From assembly GCA_910579055.1 (NCBI GenBank), contig CAJTSU010000008.1:1-46412 (forward strand): 46,412 bases of DNA. The letters run 5' to 3'. Source of the DNA: an uncultured Mailhella sp. GTDB lineage: Bacteria; Desulfobacterota; Desulfovibrionia; Desulfovibrionales; Desulfovibrionaceae. Each line of letters begins with the position of its first letter. Positions within the stretch are counted from its first letter, which is position 1. The notes under the pieces are model-generated. The model was not told where the DNA came from, searched no databases, and worked only from the letters and a program-made list of their open reading frames with translations. This document shows, in pieces, positions 1 to 7,258 of the stretch. The position numbers were made by a program, and so were the translations under genes.

Positions 1-272
1 ATGTCTTGTCGGACTGGAAGCGTGCGGGGGATGCGGCTGAGTATAAAAATGGCCGGGCTTTTGCCGCAAGTCTGGGCTTGACGCCCAAAGAGCATTCATC
101 AGGAGGCAAACAAAGACTGCCTGGCATAAGCAAGCGTGGCAGCAACACCATCCGCAAACTATTAATCCAGGGAGCAAGAATAATTACTCGCTATGCCCTG
201 GCCAATAAAACGGCAAGGATCATCTGGAATTTGCTGGCAAAAAGGGAAGAGTATCGGCCAGTAATGGCATAA
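1..272 (+). pseudogene. IS110/IS1111-family transposase, C-terminal remnant
   Basis: The frame is open from the window edge and ends at a TAA at 270-272. The residues around GRAFAASLGLTPKEHSSGGK and GISKRGS are the C-terminal Transposase_20 part of IS110/IS1111 (DEDD) transposases, which contacts the inserted DNA. Known relatives carry roughly 25 more residues between the LLIQGAR and ALANKTARI motifs; here the two are nearly joined, so the copy has probably lost an internal in-frame segment. The 5' part lies outside the window. A TTG at 6 could serve as a start but is almost certainly internal. Best read as a dead or dying insertion sequence; whether the missing N-terminus is intact cannot be seen. 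Confidence 0.75.
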
Positions 273-310
273 GCTAAAAACTGGCTGATCAAGACGGATT
301 TTTCCTAAGT

Positions 311-516
311 AAAAGTACACGTCTCGCGCAACGCCATCAACAGTATTCTCTAACATAGTATACTTCGTATTCAGTGCTAAAGCTTTTTGCACACAAAACG
401 CTTGCGGATCGCTTCGCTGAAAACGTAGTTTCGGCATGCAAACCCGGCCACCCCGCTACGCCAGGCTTGCACCTGATGGCTGGCTCTGCGAAATATTTCA
501 TGTTGCGGAGTACGAG
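311..516 (+). repeat. Dispersed intergenic repeat mosaic upstream (3' side) of hemA
   Basis: Bases 311-343 (TACACGTCTCGCGCAACGCC core, then CATCAACA) match 22597-22627 almost exactly. Bases 345-516 align at lower identity with 11840-11962, sharing ACTTC(A/G)TATTCA, GTTTCGGC, AACCCGGC, CGCCAGG and GAAATATTT(C/T)ATGTT blocks. The second block includes an imperfect hairpin (GCTGAAA...TTTCGGC). No gene is supported here; it is a mosaic of repeat families seen elsewhere in the window. Confidence 0.7.
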
Positions 517-544
517 AACCTGCTGAAAAAGTCGGCACTGGCCC

Positions 545-1864
545 TTAGCTTGCCATGGGAGTGTCAGAGCGGGGGGGGGCATTTTCGACAGCATCAAGCT
601 GAAAGACCTGACGGATAGTATTGATAGCGCGGATTTCGCGATCGTGCTTCCGTGCCTCGATGAATCCCCTTTTCAGGTAGGCAATAGGAGCGTGGTTGAA
701 ACGACGAACCAACGAAGAGGCCATAATTTCCAAAGCTTCTCTGGTTTTTTCGTCCACCGTGCCCAGTCTGCGGTAGGTCAACGCGAGTTCCTCACACATG
801 ATGTCTTCGCCGCGTTTTACAAGATCGACAATGGTAGGTTGGAGCGCAAGGGATTGCAGCCATTCGGCAAATGCTTCGGTTTCCTCCTCTACAATGCCCT
901 TGGCCTTGAGCGCCTCGGCGCGGCGCTGAGCTTGATTTTCTTCGACAACTTCCTTGAGATCGTCAATGTCGTAGAGATAAATATTATCCAGATTGTTGAC
1001 GGCAGGGTCGATATCGCGCGGCATGGCGATATCGATGAGGAACATGGGTCTGTTTCTGCGCTTGCGCAGGGTGGCGCGCACCTCCTCCGCACCGATGATT
1101 GTTCCAGGTGCGCCGGTGGAGCTGATAACAATGTCCGTACGCGGCATGACCTCGAAAATGGCGTCAAAGGCTATGGCTCCCCCGCCAATGCGTTCGGCCA
1201 GTTCCCGAGCGCGATCCAAAGTGCGGTTGGCGACCAGAATACGCCGGATTCCCGCCTGAATGAGGTGCATGGCCGCAAGTTCCGCCATTTCTCCCGCACC
1301 AATGAGTAGCGCCTCATGCTGCGGCATGTCGTCGAAGATCCGCTTTGCCAGCTCCACTGCGGCATAGCTGATGGAAACGGCGCTGGAAGCAACAGCTGTT
1401 TCTGTCCGCACGCGTTTGGCCACGGAAAACGCCTTGTGCAAAAGGCGGTTTACAATAAGCCCCACGTTATGGGAATCTGTGGCTTTACGGTAGGCGGCCT
1501 TGAGCTGGCCGAGAATCTGCGGTTCACCAAGAACCAGAGAATCCAGGCTGGATGCGACGGAAAAAAGGTGCTTTACCGCTTCTTCTCCCTGATACTGATA
1601 GATATAAGGCGCGAGTTCTTCGGGCGTTTTGCCGCAAACAGCGCTCCAGTGATCAATAATATGGCGCGCGCAACGCTCTGCGGGGCCTACGGCGAGCACT
1701 TCTACCCGATTACAGGTGGACAGGATCAGGGATTCCGCAATGTCGTCACACGACGGAAACGCCCATGTTTCCACAGAACAGAAATTGGTCAGAGCGAACT
1801 GTTCCCGGACTTCAACCGCCGCAGTACGGTGGTTCAGGCCTATGAGATAAATGGTATAGTCCAT
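545..1864 (-). CDS. hemA: Glutamyl-tRNA reductase
   Basis: Reduces glutamyl-tRNA(Glu) to glutamate-1-semialdehyde with NADPH, the first committed step of C5 tetrapyrrole synthesis, in the cytoplasm. The 439-residue protein has the usual length and order: catalytic N-terminus with GLNHRTA near residue 10 and the catalytic cysteine in STCNRVEV near 50, a GEPQILGQLKAAY segment near 120, the nucleotide-binding LLIGAGEMAELAA near 190, and a helical dimerization tail. The ATG at 1864 was chosen; a TTG three codons upstream is possible, and neither has a strong ribosome site. It lies 21 bases after the HemX/CcsA-like gene and is the last gene of a sirC-hemX-hemA operon. The HemX neighbour is commonly a regulator of GluTR amount in other bacteria, so coupling is expected. 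Confidence 0.96.
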   Translation of the reverse strand: MDYTIYLIGLNHRTAAVEVREQFALTNFCSVETWAFPSCDDIAESLILSTCNRVEVLAVGPAERCARHIIDHWSAVCGKTPEELAPYIYQYQGEEAVKHLFSVASSLDSLVLGEPQILGQLKAAYRKATDSHNVGLIVNRLLHKAFSVAKRVRTETAVASSAVSISYAAVELAKRIFDDMPQHEALLIGAGEMAELAAMHLIQAGIRRILVANRTLDRARELAERIGGGAIAFDAIFEVMPRTDIVISSTGAPGTIIGAEEVRATLRKRRNRPMFLIDIAMPRDIDPAVNNLDNIYLYDIDDLKEVVEENQAQRRAEALKAKGIVEEETEAFAEWLQSLALQPTIVDLVKRGEDIMCEELALTYRRLGTVDEKTREALEIMASSLVRRFNHAPIAYLKRGFIEARKHDREIRAINTIRQVFQLDAVENAPPRSDTPMAS

Positions 1865-1885
1865 GATATACAATGTTGCCGGCGA

Positions 1886-2713
1886 TCAGAGGGTGAATTG
1901 GAACGCATGACGCGTGGACAGGAGAAAATTGACCACAAGCAGAGAGAAGAGCGAAGCAGCGAAAATGCCCAGCGCCATGAGCGCGGGTTTGCGTCCCTGC
2001 CAGCCGAGTGCCTGGCGCTGGTGGAAAAGCAGCGCGTACAGCGCCCAAACAGCCAGGGACATAAGTTCCTTGGGATCGCCGGAGAACATGCTTCCCCAAG
2101 CGAGCCCCGCCCAGACAAAACCGCAAATGACTCCGAGGGTATAGAAGGGAAAACCCACCAGCGTGGCCAAACCGTTGATGCGATCCAGGGCGGCCATGGA
2201 GGGAAGGTCAGCCCGCAGGCCGGAGAGCCTGGTTTTTGCCTTGAGCTTTTTCTCTTGCCGGAGAAAGAAGACAGCCGCGCCTGCCGCGACGGACATCAAT
2301 CCCAATCCAATGAAGATGCTGATGAGGTGCAGGCCAAAAACAGGGCCTGTCATGGCCGCTGTCACGGCAACTCCTCGAGCGTCCAGCAGCAGTGCCACTA
2401 TCAGCAAGATAAACGCCACAAGGGGAATGAACAAAAGTTGTACTGTTGTTTTCTGCCATAACCACATAATGAGGCCAATACCCATAAAAGCCCAGGAAAG
2501 GGGCAGCAGGTACAGGCTGCGACCAATCAATTCCCATTCGGTACAAGCGACTGCGGCAAGAAGCAGCGTATGCAGGCCGAAGGACGCCAGGCTGATACCC
2601 AAGGCGATCCCTTTTGCCTTGCCGCTACGCCCGATATATCCGGCCAGCAGAGCCACCGACGCCACGGCATAGAGCAGAAGCGTCAGAAGAAAGAGGACAT
2701 CAGTCCAATCCAT
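1886..2713 (-). CDS. HemX/CcsA-like integral membrane protein
   Basis: A 275-residue polytopic membrane protein with about eight hydrophobic segments, of the cytochrome c assembly (CcsA/ResC/HemX) family. The signature region WGSMFSGDPKELMSLAVW near residue 210 matches the family's W-G-x-x-x-x-x-D-P-K-E block, but the tryptophan-rich heme-handling part is thinned, which fits HemX, a modulator of HemA levels, better than a true System II heme exporter. The ATG at 2713 (protein MDWTDVLFLL) overlaps the end of the upstream sirC-like gene by 14 bases and precedes hemA by 21, so the three are cotranscribed. Whether it binds heme or only controls glutamyl-tRNA reductase cannot be decided from sequence. 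Confidence 0.85.
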   Translation of the reverse strand: MDWTDVLFLLTLLLYAVASVALLAGYIGRSGKAKGIALGISLASFGLHTLLLAAVACTEWELIGRSLYLLPLSWAFMGIGLIMWLWQKTTVQLLFIPLVAFILLIVALLLDARGVAVTAAMTGPVFGLHLISIFIGLGLMSVAAGAAVFFLRQEKKLKAKTRLSGLRADLPSMAALDRINGLATLVGFPFYTLGVICGFVWAGLAWGSMFSGDPKELMSLAVWALYALLFHQRQALGWQGRKPALMALGIFAASLFSLLVVNFLLSTRHAFQFTL

Positions 2714-3389
2714 GCAGCAACTCCTTAAGTGAAGCATGAAGAGCAGGGGGAACGATTTTTTTCGTTAAATCCAGCATTCGTTCATACTCTCCCGCTCTAA
2801 CGGCGGCACAGAATTCCGCACGAAATTCAGGTGCGCAAAGCGCACGAAAAATCTCGGCATTAAGCCCGCTTTCCAGCCCCAGAGCCAGCAGCAGGGGGCG
2901 CAGTCTCTCCAGAAAACGCGCCAATGGAACATAGCTCCCCCCCAGCCAAGTTTCAAGGTCTTCCTTCAAGGCTCTGGCCAGGGCGGGGCTGGCTCCACCG
3001 GTGGACAACGCCAGCGTCAGCGGCGGGGCTTCCACATGTGAAGGTACAATAAACATGCCTTCGCGCGGAGCGTCCGCTACATTACAAAGCACATTTTGCG
3101 CACGGCAGGCCTCCGCCGCCTTACGGTTGGCTTCTCTTGACGAGGTGCAGACAAACACCAGGTTTTTTCCCGCTGCATCGTCTTCTTTGAATATGCGGCG
3201 TTCGAAGCGAAAACGCGAATCTTCAAGGTAAACTTGAAGTTCGTTTTGATCGACAAATGGATCCAGCGCCACAACGCTTGCGGCGCCGCTTTCCAACAGT
3301 GTGGAGATTTTGCGGCGGCCCACGTTGCCTGCGCCAATGACGAGGCAGGCGGCCAGGCTCAAATCGAGAAACAGAGGATAATAGCGCAT
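2700..3389 (-). CDS. sirC: Precorrin-2 dehydrogenase / siroheme synthase N-terminal domain protein
   Basis: Predicted to oxidize precorrin-2 to sirohydrochlorin with NAD+, feeding siroheme (for dissimilatory sulfite reductase) and, in Desulfovibrio-type bacteria, the alternative siroheme-dependent heme route. The 229-residue form has the N-terminal Rossmann fold with CLVIGAGNVGRRK near residue 15 and the CysG_N/Met8-like middle and C-terminal helices (GGASPALARALKEDLE). The ATG at 3389 (MRYYPLFLDL) places the fold as in relatives; ATGs at 3404 and 3479 would add a non-conserved leader. Its stop overlaps the HemX-like start. It is divergent from the glycosyltransferase gene at 3478, leaving about 90 bases for both promoters. 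There is no fused methyltransferase domain, unlike enterobacterial CysG. Confidence 0.9.
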   Translation of the reverse strand: MRYYPLFLDLSLAACLVIGAGNVGRRKISTLLESGAASVVALDPFVDQNELQVYLEDSRFRFERRIFKEDDAAGKNLVFVCTSSREANRKAAEACRAQNVLCNVADAPREGMFIVPSHVEAPPLTLALSTGGASPALARALKEDLETWLGGSYVPLARFLERLRPLLLALGLESGLNAEIFRALCAPEFRAEFCAAVRAGEYERMLDLTKKIVPPALHASLKELLHGLD

Positions 3390-3477
3390 TTCCTTGTATA
3401 GCATGGCGCGTAAGCAATGGGAAGTATGCTGAAAGGATGGAACTTGCCGCCAACCTGATTTCAGGCTAGTTTGCGTC

Positions 3478-4743
3478 ATGATGAAACGGCTTGTTATTCA
3501 GTTGGCGCGCTTTGGCGACATTGTCCAGAGCAAGCGTCTGATTCTCTCCCTCCTGCGGGATGGGGAAGTGCATGTATGCGTGGATCGGAGCCTGGCAAGC
3601 CTGGCCCGCCTCGTATATCCCGACTGTGTGGTTCATGCAGTACCTGCGCACAGTTGTGATGCCCGAACGGTATTGGAGGAAGGGCGCACTCTTTTTGAGC
3701 GGCTGCATACCGAGCGTTTTGACGAGGTCTATACGCTGAACAATGCCGGATTATGCAAAGCCGTGGCGTCCTTGTTTCCACCGGAAACAGTCCGGGGGTA
3801 TTCCGTGCGTTCCGGGCAGGTGCAGCGTTGTCGATGGATGCGTATGGCTTTTCGGTGGATGGCGCTGCGGCGCTGTTCCCCGCTGAATCTTGCTGATTTT
3901 TGGGCGGCGCTTGCGCCCGCGCCGCTTTCTCCTGCCTTGGTCAATCCTCCTGCTGCACCTGGAGGAAAAGGTCTGGGTATTGTGCTGGCAGGGCAGGTCT
4001 GGCACCGTTCTGCGCCGCCGGAAGCACTGGCTTTGCTGACCCGTATTCAGGCAGAACGGCTGGGCGGCGCGGGGAAATGTCCGGTGTATCTGCTTGGCAC
4101 GGCAAAAGAACATCCCGCCGCACGTGAACTTATGTCGCGTCTGCCCGGAACTATTGTGGAAACTTGTCGGGATCTCACGGGGAAAACTGACTGGGCTGCT
4201 CTGGCTGATGTTTTGAGCGGCCTGGATCTTCTGCTTTCTCCTGATACCGGGACAGCACATCTGGCCGCGCACCTGGGTGTTCCGGTGATGGGCCTGTTTT
4301 GTTCCTCGGCCTGGGCCTGGGAAACAGGGCCTTATGGCCTGGGGCACACCATTTTACAGACGGATTTGCCCTGTGCGCCCTGCGTGGAAAGCTCACCTTG
4401 CGCGCAAGGTGTTCCTTGCCGTGCCTTCTTCACTGATTCGGATCTTTTGGCATATCTTGCCGGGAAAGGAAAAACGGCGCGGCATTTTCCGCAGCGCGTG
4501 CGCATTTTGCACAGTGCATTTGACGAGATAGGCCAGATTTGGCGGGAGGAGTCAGGCCCCCCTCGCGGTGTGCCCGTTCCCCGCGTTCCTAGCGCCGGTA
4601 CACGCGAGCATGATACACGCATGCGGAACGCTCTGCGTGCCCAATTGGCCGAATACCTTGGCCTTGGCGGCGCACACGGCACGGAGGCCGCGACATTGCT
4701 GTATAATGAAAGTGACTGGATCCTCCCTCCACTCAAGCCCTGA
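3478..4743 (+). CDS. Glycosyltransferase family 9 (heptosyltransferase-like)
   Basis: A 421-residue GT9-type protein, the family that transfers ADP-heptose in lipopolysaccharide core assembly. The N-terminus RLVIQLARFGDIVQSKRL matches the family's first beta-strand and G-D-(I/V) loop, and LLLSPDTGTAHLAAHLGVPV at about 250-268 is the conserved nucleotide-sugar motif with D-x-G-x-x-H. A cysteine cluster follows near 296-316 (PCAPC...PC...PC), common in Desulfovibrio members of this family. Two adjacent ATGs (3478, 3481) are possible starts, and no clear ribosome site is visible. It is followed 55 bases later by a second glycosyltransferase, so both probably decorate the same surface glycan. Donor and acceptor are unknown. 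Confidence 0.88.
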   Translation: MMKRLVIQLARFGDIVQSKRLILSLLRDGEVHVCVDRSLASLARLVYPDCVVHAVPAHSCDARTVLEEGRTLFERLHTERFDEVYTLNNAGLCKAVASLFPPETVRGYSVRSGQVQRCRWMRMAFRWMALRRCSPLNLADFWAALAPAPLSPALVNPPAAPGGKGLGIVLAGQVWHRSAPPEALALLTRIQAERLGGAGKCPVYLLGTAKEHPAARELMSRLPGTIVETCRDLTGKTDWAALADVLSGLDLLLSPDTGTAHLAAHLGVPVMGLFCSSAWAWETGPYGLGHTILQTDLPCAPCVESSPCAQGVPCRAFFTDSDLLAYLAGKGKTARHFPQRVRILHSAFDEIGQIWREESGPPRGVPVPRVPSAGTREHDTRMRNALRAQLAEYLGLGGAHGTEAATLLYNESDWILPPLKP

Positions 4744-4798
4744 ACTCTGCAACATCTCTGCCCTCCAAGCATAATCTTGCCTGAAAGGACGTGATCTC

Positions 4799-6073
4799 AT
4801 GGAACACCCCTTGCGCATTCTTGTTGTTCTGCCGCTGTATGGCGGCTCTCTGCCCATTGGCCGCTACTGTGCTTCCGCCCTGACGGATCTCGGTCATACA
4901 GTGGATGTTTTTGAGGCTCCCGTCTTTCATGACGCCCATACCGCGCTGCGCGGGCTACGGGTGGCCGAAAGCAGAACCGAACAACTGGAAAACGCCTTTA
5001 TCAATCTGCTGGGGCAGGCCATTTATGCCCGTATAGAGCGTTTTGAGCCTGATCTTGTGTTGGCTCTCGCTCAGGCTCCCATGAGCAGACAACTTCTCCT
5101 TCGCTTGCGCAAGGAGGGCATTCCCAGTGCCATGTGGTTCGTGGAAGACTATCGTATCTTTTCCTACTGGCGGGTTTTCGCCCCGCTGTACGATTTTTTC
5201 TTTGTCATTCAGAAGGAACCGTTTCTTTCCCTGCTGGAAGGAGCGGGTGTGCCCAATGCCATGTATCTCCCCGTGGCGGCCTTACCCGATTTTCACAGGA
5301 AATTGGAGTTGACGCCAGGGCAGCAGCATGAGTACGGAGCGGATCTTTCCTTCCTTGGCGCAGGGTACCCCAACCGACGCGCAGCCTTCCGAACTTTGTT
5401 GCGGCGGAACTTCAAAATCTGGGGCTCGGACTGGGAAGGGGACGCTCTGCTTGCTTCTCGTGTACAGCGAGGCGGAGTGCGGATCAGCGCGGAAGAGTCC
5501 GTTCTTGTATACAACGCGACAAAAATAAACATAAATCTGCACTCCAGCCTGAACGCCGACACTCTGGTGAGCGGCGGAGATTTCGTGAATCCCCGAACCT
5601 TTGAACTTGCTGCCATGGAAGCGTTTCAGCTGGTGGACAGGCGCAGCCTCATGCCCGATCTGTTCCGCCTGGATGGAGAACAGGCGGAACTTGCCGTATT
5701 TTCCAGCCCGGAGGAAATGGAAACCGCCATCGATTTTTATCTCGCGCATCCCGAAGCCCGGCAAGACGTGACAAGGCGGGGCAGGGAGCGCATTCTCGCC
5801 GAGCACACCTATCAGCACCGGATGAACGCCATGCTTGGCTTTATTCAATCCCGCCTTCCGAACTGGCCGCGTGCGCGCGCGCAGCATAGCTGGCCTGAAG
5901 GCTTGTCTGACGGCACGCGGGAAGAACTTGCCCGCCTTTTGACGGAGTTGGGGCTGCCAAGCGACGCCTCGTTCGATGACATGATCGTACGCCTCCGGAA
6001 CAGAAGCGGAGAACTGAAAAGCCTGGAAGTGGGGTTGCTCTTTCTTGATGAGTGGCACAAACAGTATTCCTGA
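4799..6073 (+). CDS. CgeB/DUF3880-type glycosyltransferase
   Basis: A 424-residue cytoplasmic protein resembling the CgeB family: an N-terminal DUF3880-like half (LRILVVLPLYGG, then AMWFVEDYRIFSYWR) and a C-terminal GT1-like half with GADLSFLGAGYPNRR, the NINLHSSL segment and the RTFELAAMEAFQLVD motif, where the family's acidic residues contact the sugar nucleotide. The ATG at 4799 has AAGGA about ten bases upstream. Its last codons overlap the tilS start, so it is translationally linked to tilS. In Desulfovibrio such proteins act in cell-surface or flagellar glycosylation; the substrate here is unknown. Confidence 0.82.
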   Translation: MEHPLRILVVLPLYGGSLPIGRYCASALTDLGHTVDVFEAPVFHDAHTALRGLRVAESRTEQLENAFINLLGQAIYARIERFEPDLVLALAQAPMSRQLLLRLRKEGIPSAMWFVEDYRIFSYWRVFAPLYDFFFVIQKEPFLSLLEGAGVPNAMYLPVAALPDFHRKLELTPGQQHEYGADLSFLGAGYPNRRAAFRTLLRRNFKIWGSDWEGDALLASRVQRGGVRISAEESVLVYNATKININLHSSLNADTLVSGGDFVNPRTFELAAMEAFQLVDRRSLMPDLFRLDGEQAELAVFSSPEEMETAIDFYLAHPEARQDVTRRGRERILAEHTYQHRMNAMLGFIQSRLPNWPRARAQHSWPEGLSDGTREELARLLTELGLPSDASFDDMIVRLRNRSGELKSLEVGLLFLDEWHKQYS

Positions 6074-7253
6074 AATGCCGTTTCGGGCAGATTGTGAGGA
6101 ACATGCGGGACTCCGGGGACTCGATCGCCGTGACGCCTTGCTGGCGCTGCGGGTACGTACATTTGTGCGGGAAGAGCTGGGCGTCGACTGGCGGGGAGCG
6201 CGCCTTTTACTCTCCCTTTCCGGCGGGATTGATTCCACGGCCTTGCTCTGCCTGCTTCTGGCCTTGCGGCCGCTCGAAAATCTGACCCTGGCCGCTGCGC
6301 ATCTTGACCATTGCCTGCGTCCAGAAAGCGGAGACGATGCCGCATACGTGCGCGCGCTGTGTGCTGCCTGGGAGATTCCTCTCCATGAGCGCAAGGAGGA
6401 TATCCGGGCGCGGGCACAGGCGGGGGCCATAGGGGAAGAGGAGGCGGGGCGCACTGCGCGGCGCGCGTTCCTGGCTGAAACTGCGAGCTTGATACATGCG
6501 GACTGGGTACTGTTGGCCCATCATGCGGATGATCTGGCGGAAGATATTCTTATGCGCCTGATGCGGGGCGCGGCATGGCCCGGCCTCGGCGGCATGCGCG
6601 GCTGCGATCCGGCTCCCGGCTTGCCTCTGCTGCGCCCGTTGCTGATGGAAGAAAAAGCGAGCTTGCGCGGACTGCTGGAACGTCTGCATGTGCCGTGGCG
6701 GGAAGATGCCACGAATAGCGAACGGATTGGCCGCAGAAATCGCATCCGCCTTGATGTGTTGCCGATGTTTAAAGCGGAAAACCCCGCCTTCCTTGATGTC
6801 GCGCGTCGCATGTGGCGGAGCGCTCGTCAGGATGAGCGCTATTGGCGAGATCTTCTGGATGAAATTTTTGATGAAAGCCGACAGGGGGCGGAATCAGCGG
6901 CTGAGGAGGCAGGCGGCCTGCTGCTGCCCGGAGAAAAACTGTTAAGCCTGCCGGAAAGCGCGCGTCTGCGCGCCTACAGGTTTGCGTTGGAACGCATGGC
7001 CTTGTCCTTTCCACTTGAAGCCAAAGGAGGAATACAAGCCCGTCATGCTGTGCTGTTTGCTCTTGATCGCGCGCTGCGCGAAAAGCGTCACGGAAAACGC
7101 TTTCTTTTTTCCGGCGGCCTGCAAGCGGAACTTTCTTCCCGCGGCGTATATTTCTGTCTGAAAAAACAGCCTGTTGATGATGTTGAGCGAGAGTCTCCCT
7201 ATAAGGGGCGGAGGAGAGTATCTTCTCCGGCGGCATACCGGGCAGATCCATGA
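6048..7253 (+). CDS. tilS: tRNA(Ile)-lysidine synthase
   Basis: Attaches lysine to C34 of the CAU-anticodon tRNA(Ile) using ATP, changing its codon reading from AUG to AUA and its identity from Met to Ile. The PP-loop SGGIDS lies at residues 58-63, followed by AAAHLDHCLRPES and LLAHHADDLAEDILMRL, both conserved in TilS. The protein is 401 residues with the ATG at 6048, 26 bases inside the preceding gene; an ATG at 6075, just after that gene's stop, is the alternative. The C-terminal domain is shorter and less conserved than in E. coli. It ends five bases from the convergent ntrY-like gene with no visible terminator between them. Confidence 0.94.
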   Translation: MSGTNSIPEMPFRADCEEHAGLRGLDRRDALLALRVRTFVREELGVDWRGARLLLSLSGGIDSTALLCLLLALRPLENLTLAAAHLDHCLRPESGDDAAYVRALCAAWEIPLHERKEDIRARAQAGAIGEEEAGRTARRAFLAETASLIHADWVLLAHHADDLAEDILMRLMRGAAWPGLGGMRGCDPAPGLPLLRPLLMEEKASLRGLLERLHVPWREDATNSERIGRRNRIRLDVLPMFKAENPAFLDVARRMWRSARQDERYWRDLLDEIFDESRQGAESAAEEAGGLLLPGEKLLSLPESARLRAYRFALERMALSFPLEAKGGIQARHAVLFALDRALREKRHGKRFLFSGGLQAELSSRGVYFCLKKQPVDDVERESPYKGRRRVSSPAAYRADP

Positions 7254-7258
7254 AAGCA

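Noticed and set aside
1316..2461. Plus-strand open frame of 381 codons opposite hemA and hemX
   Set aside because: Antisense to two clearly conserved genes.
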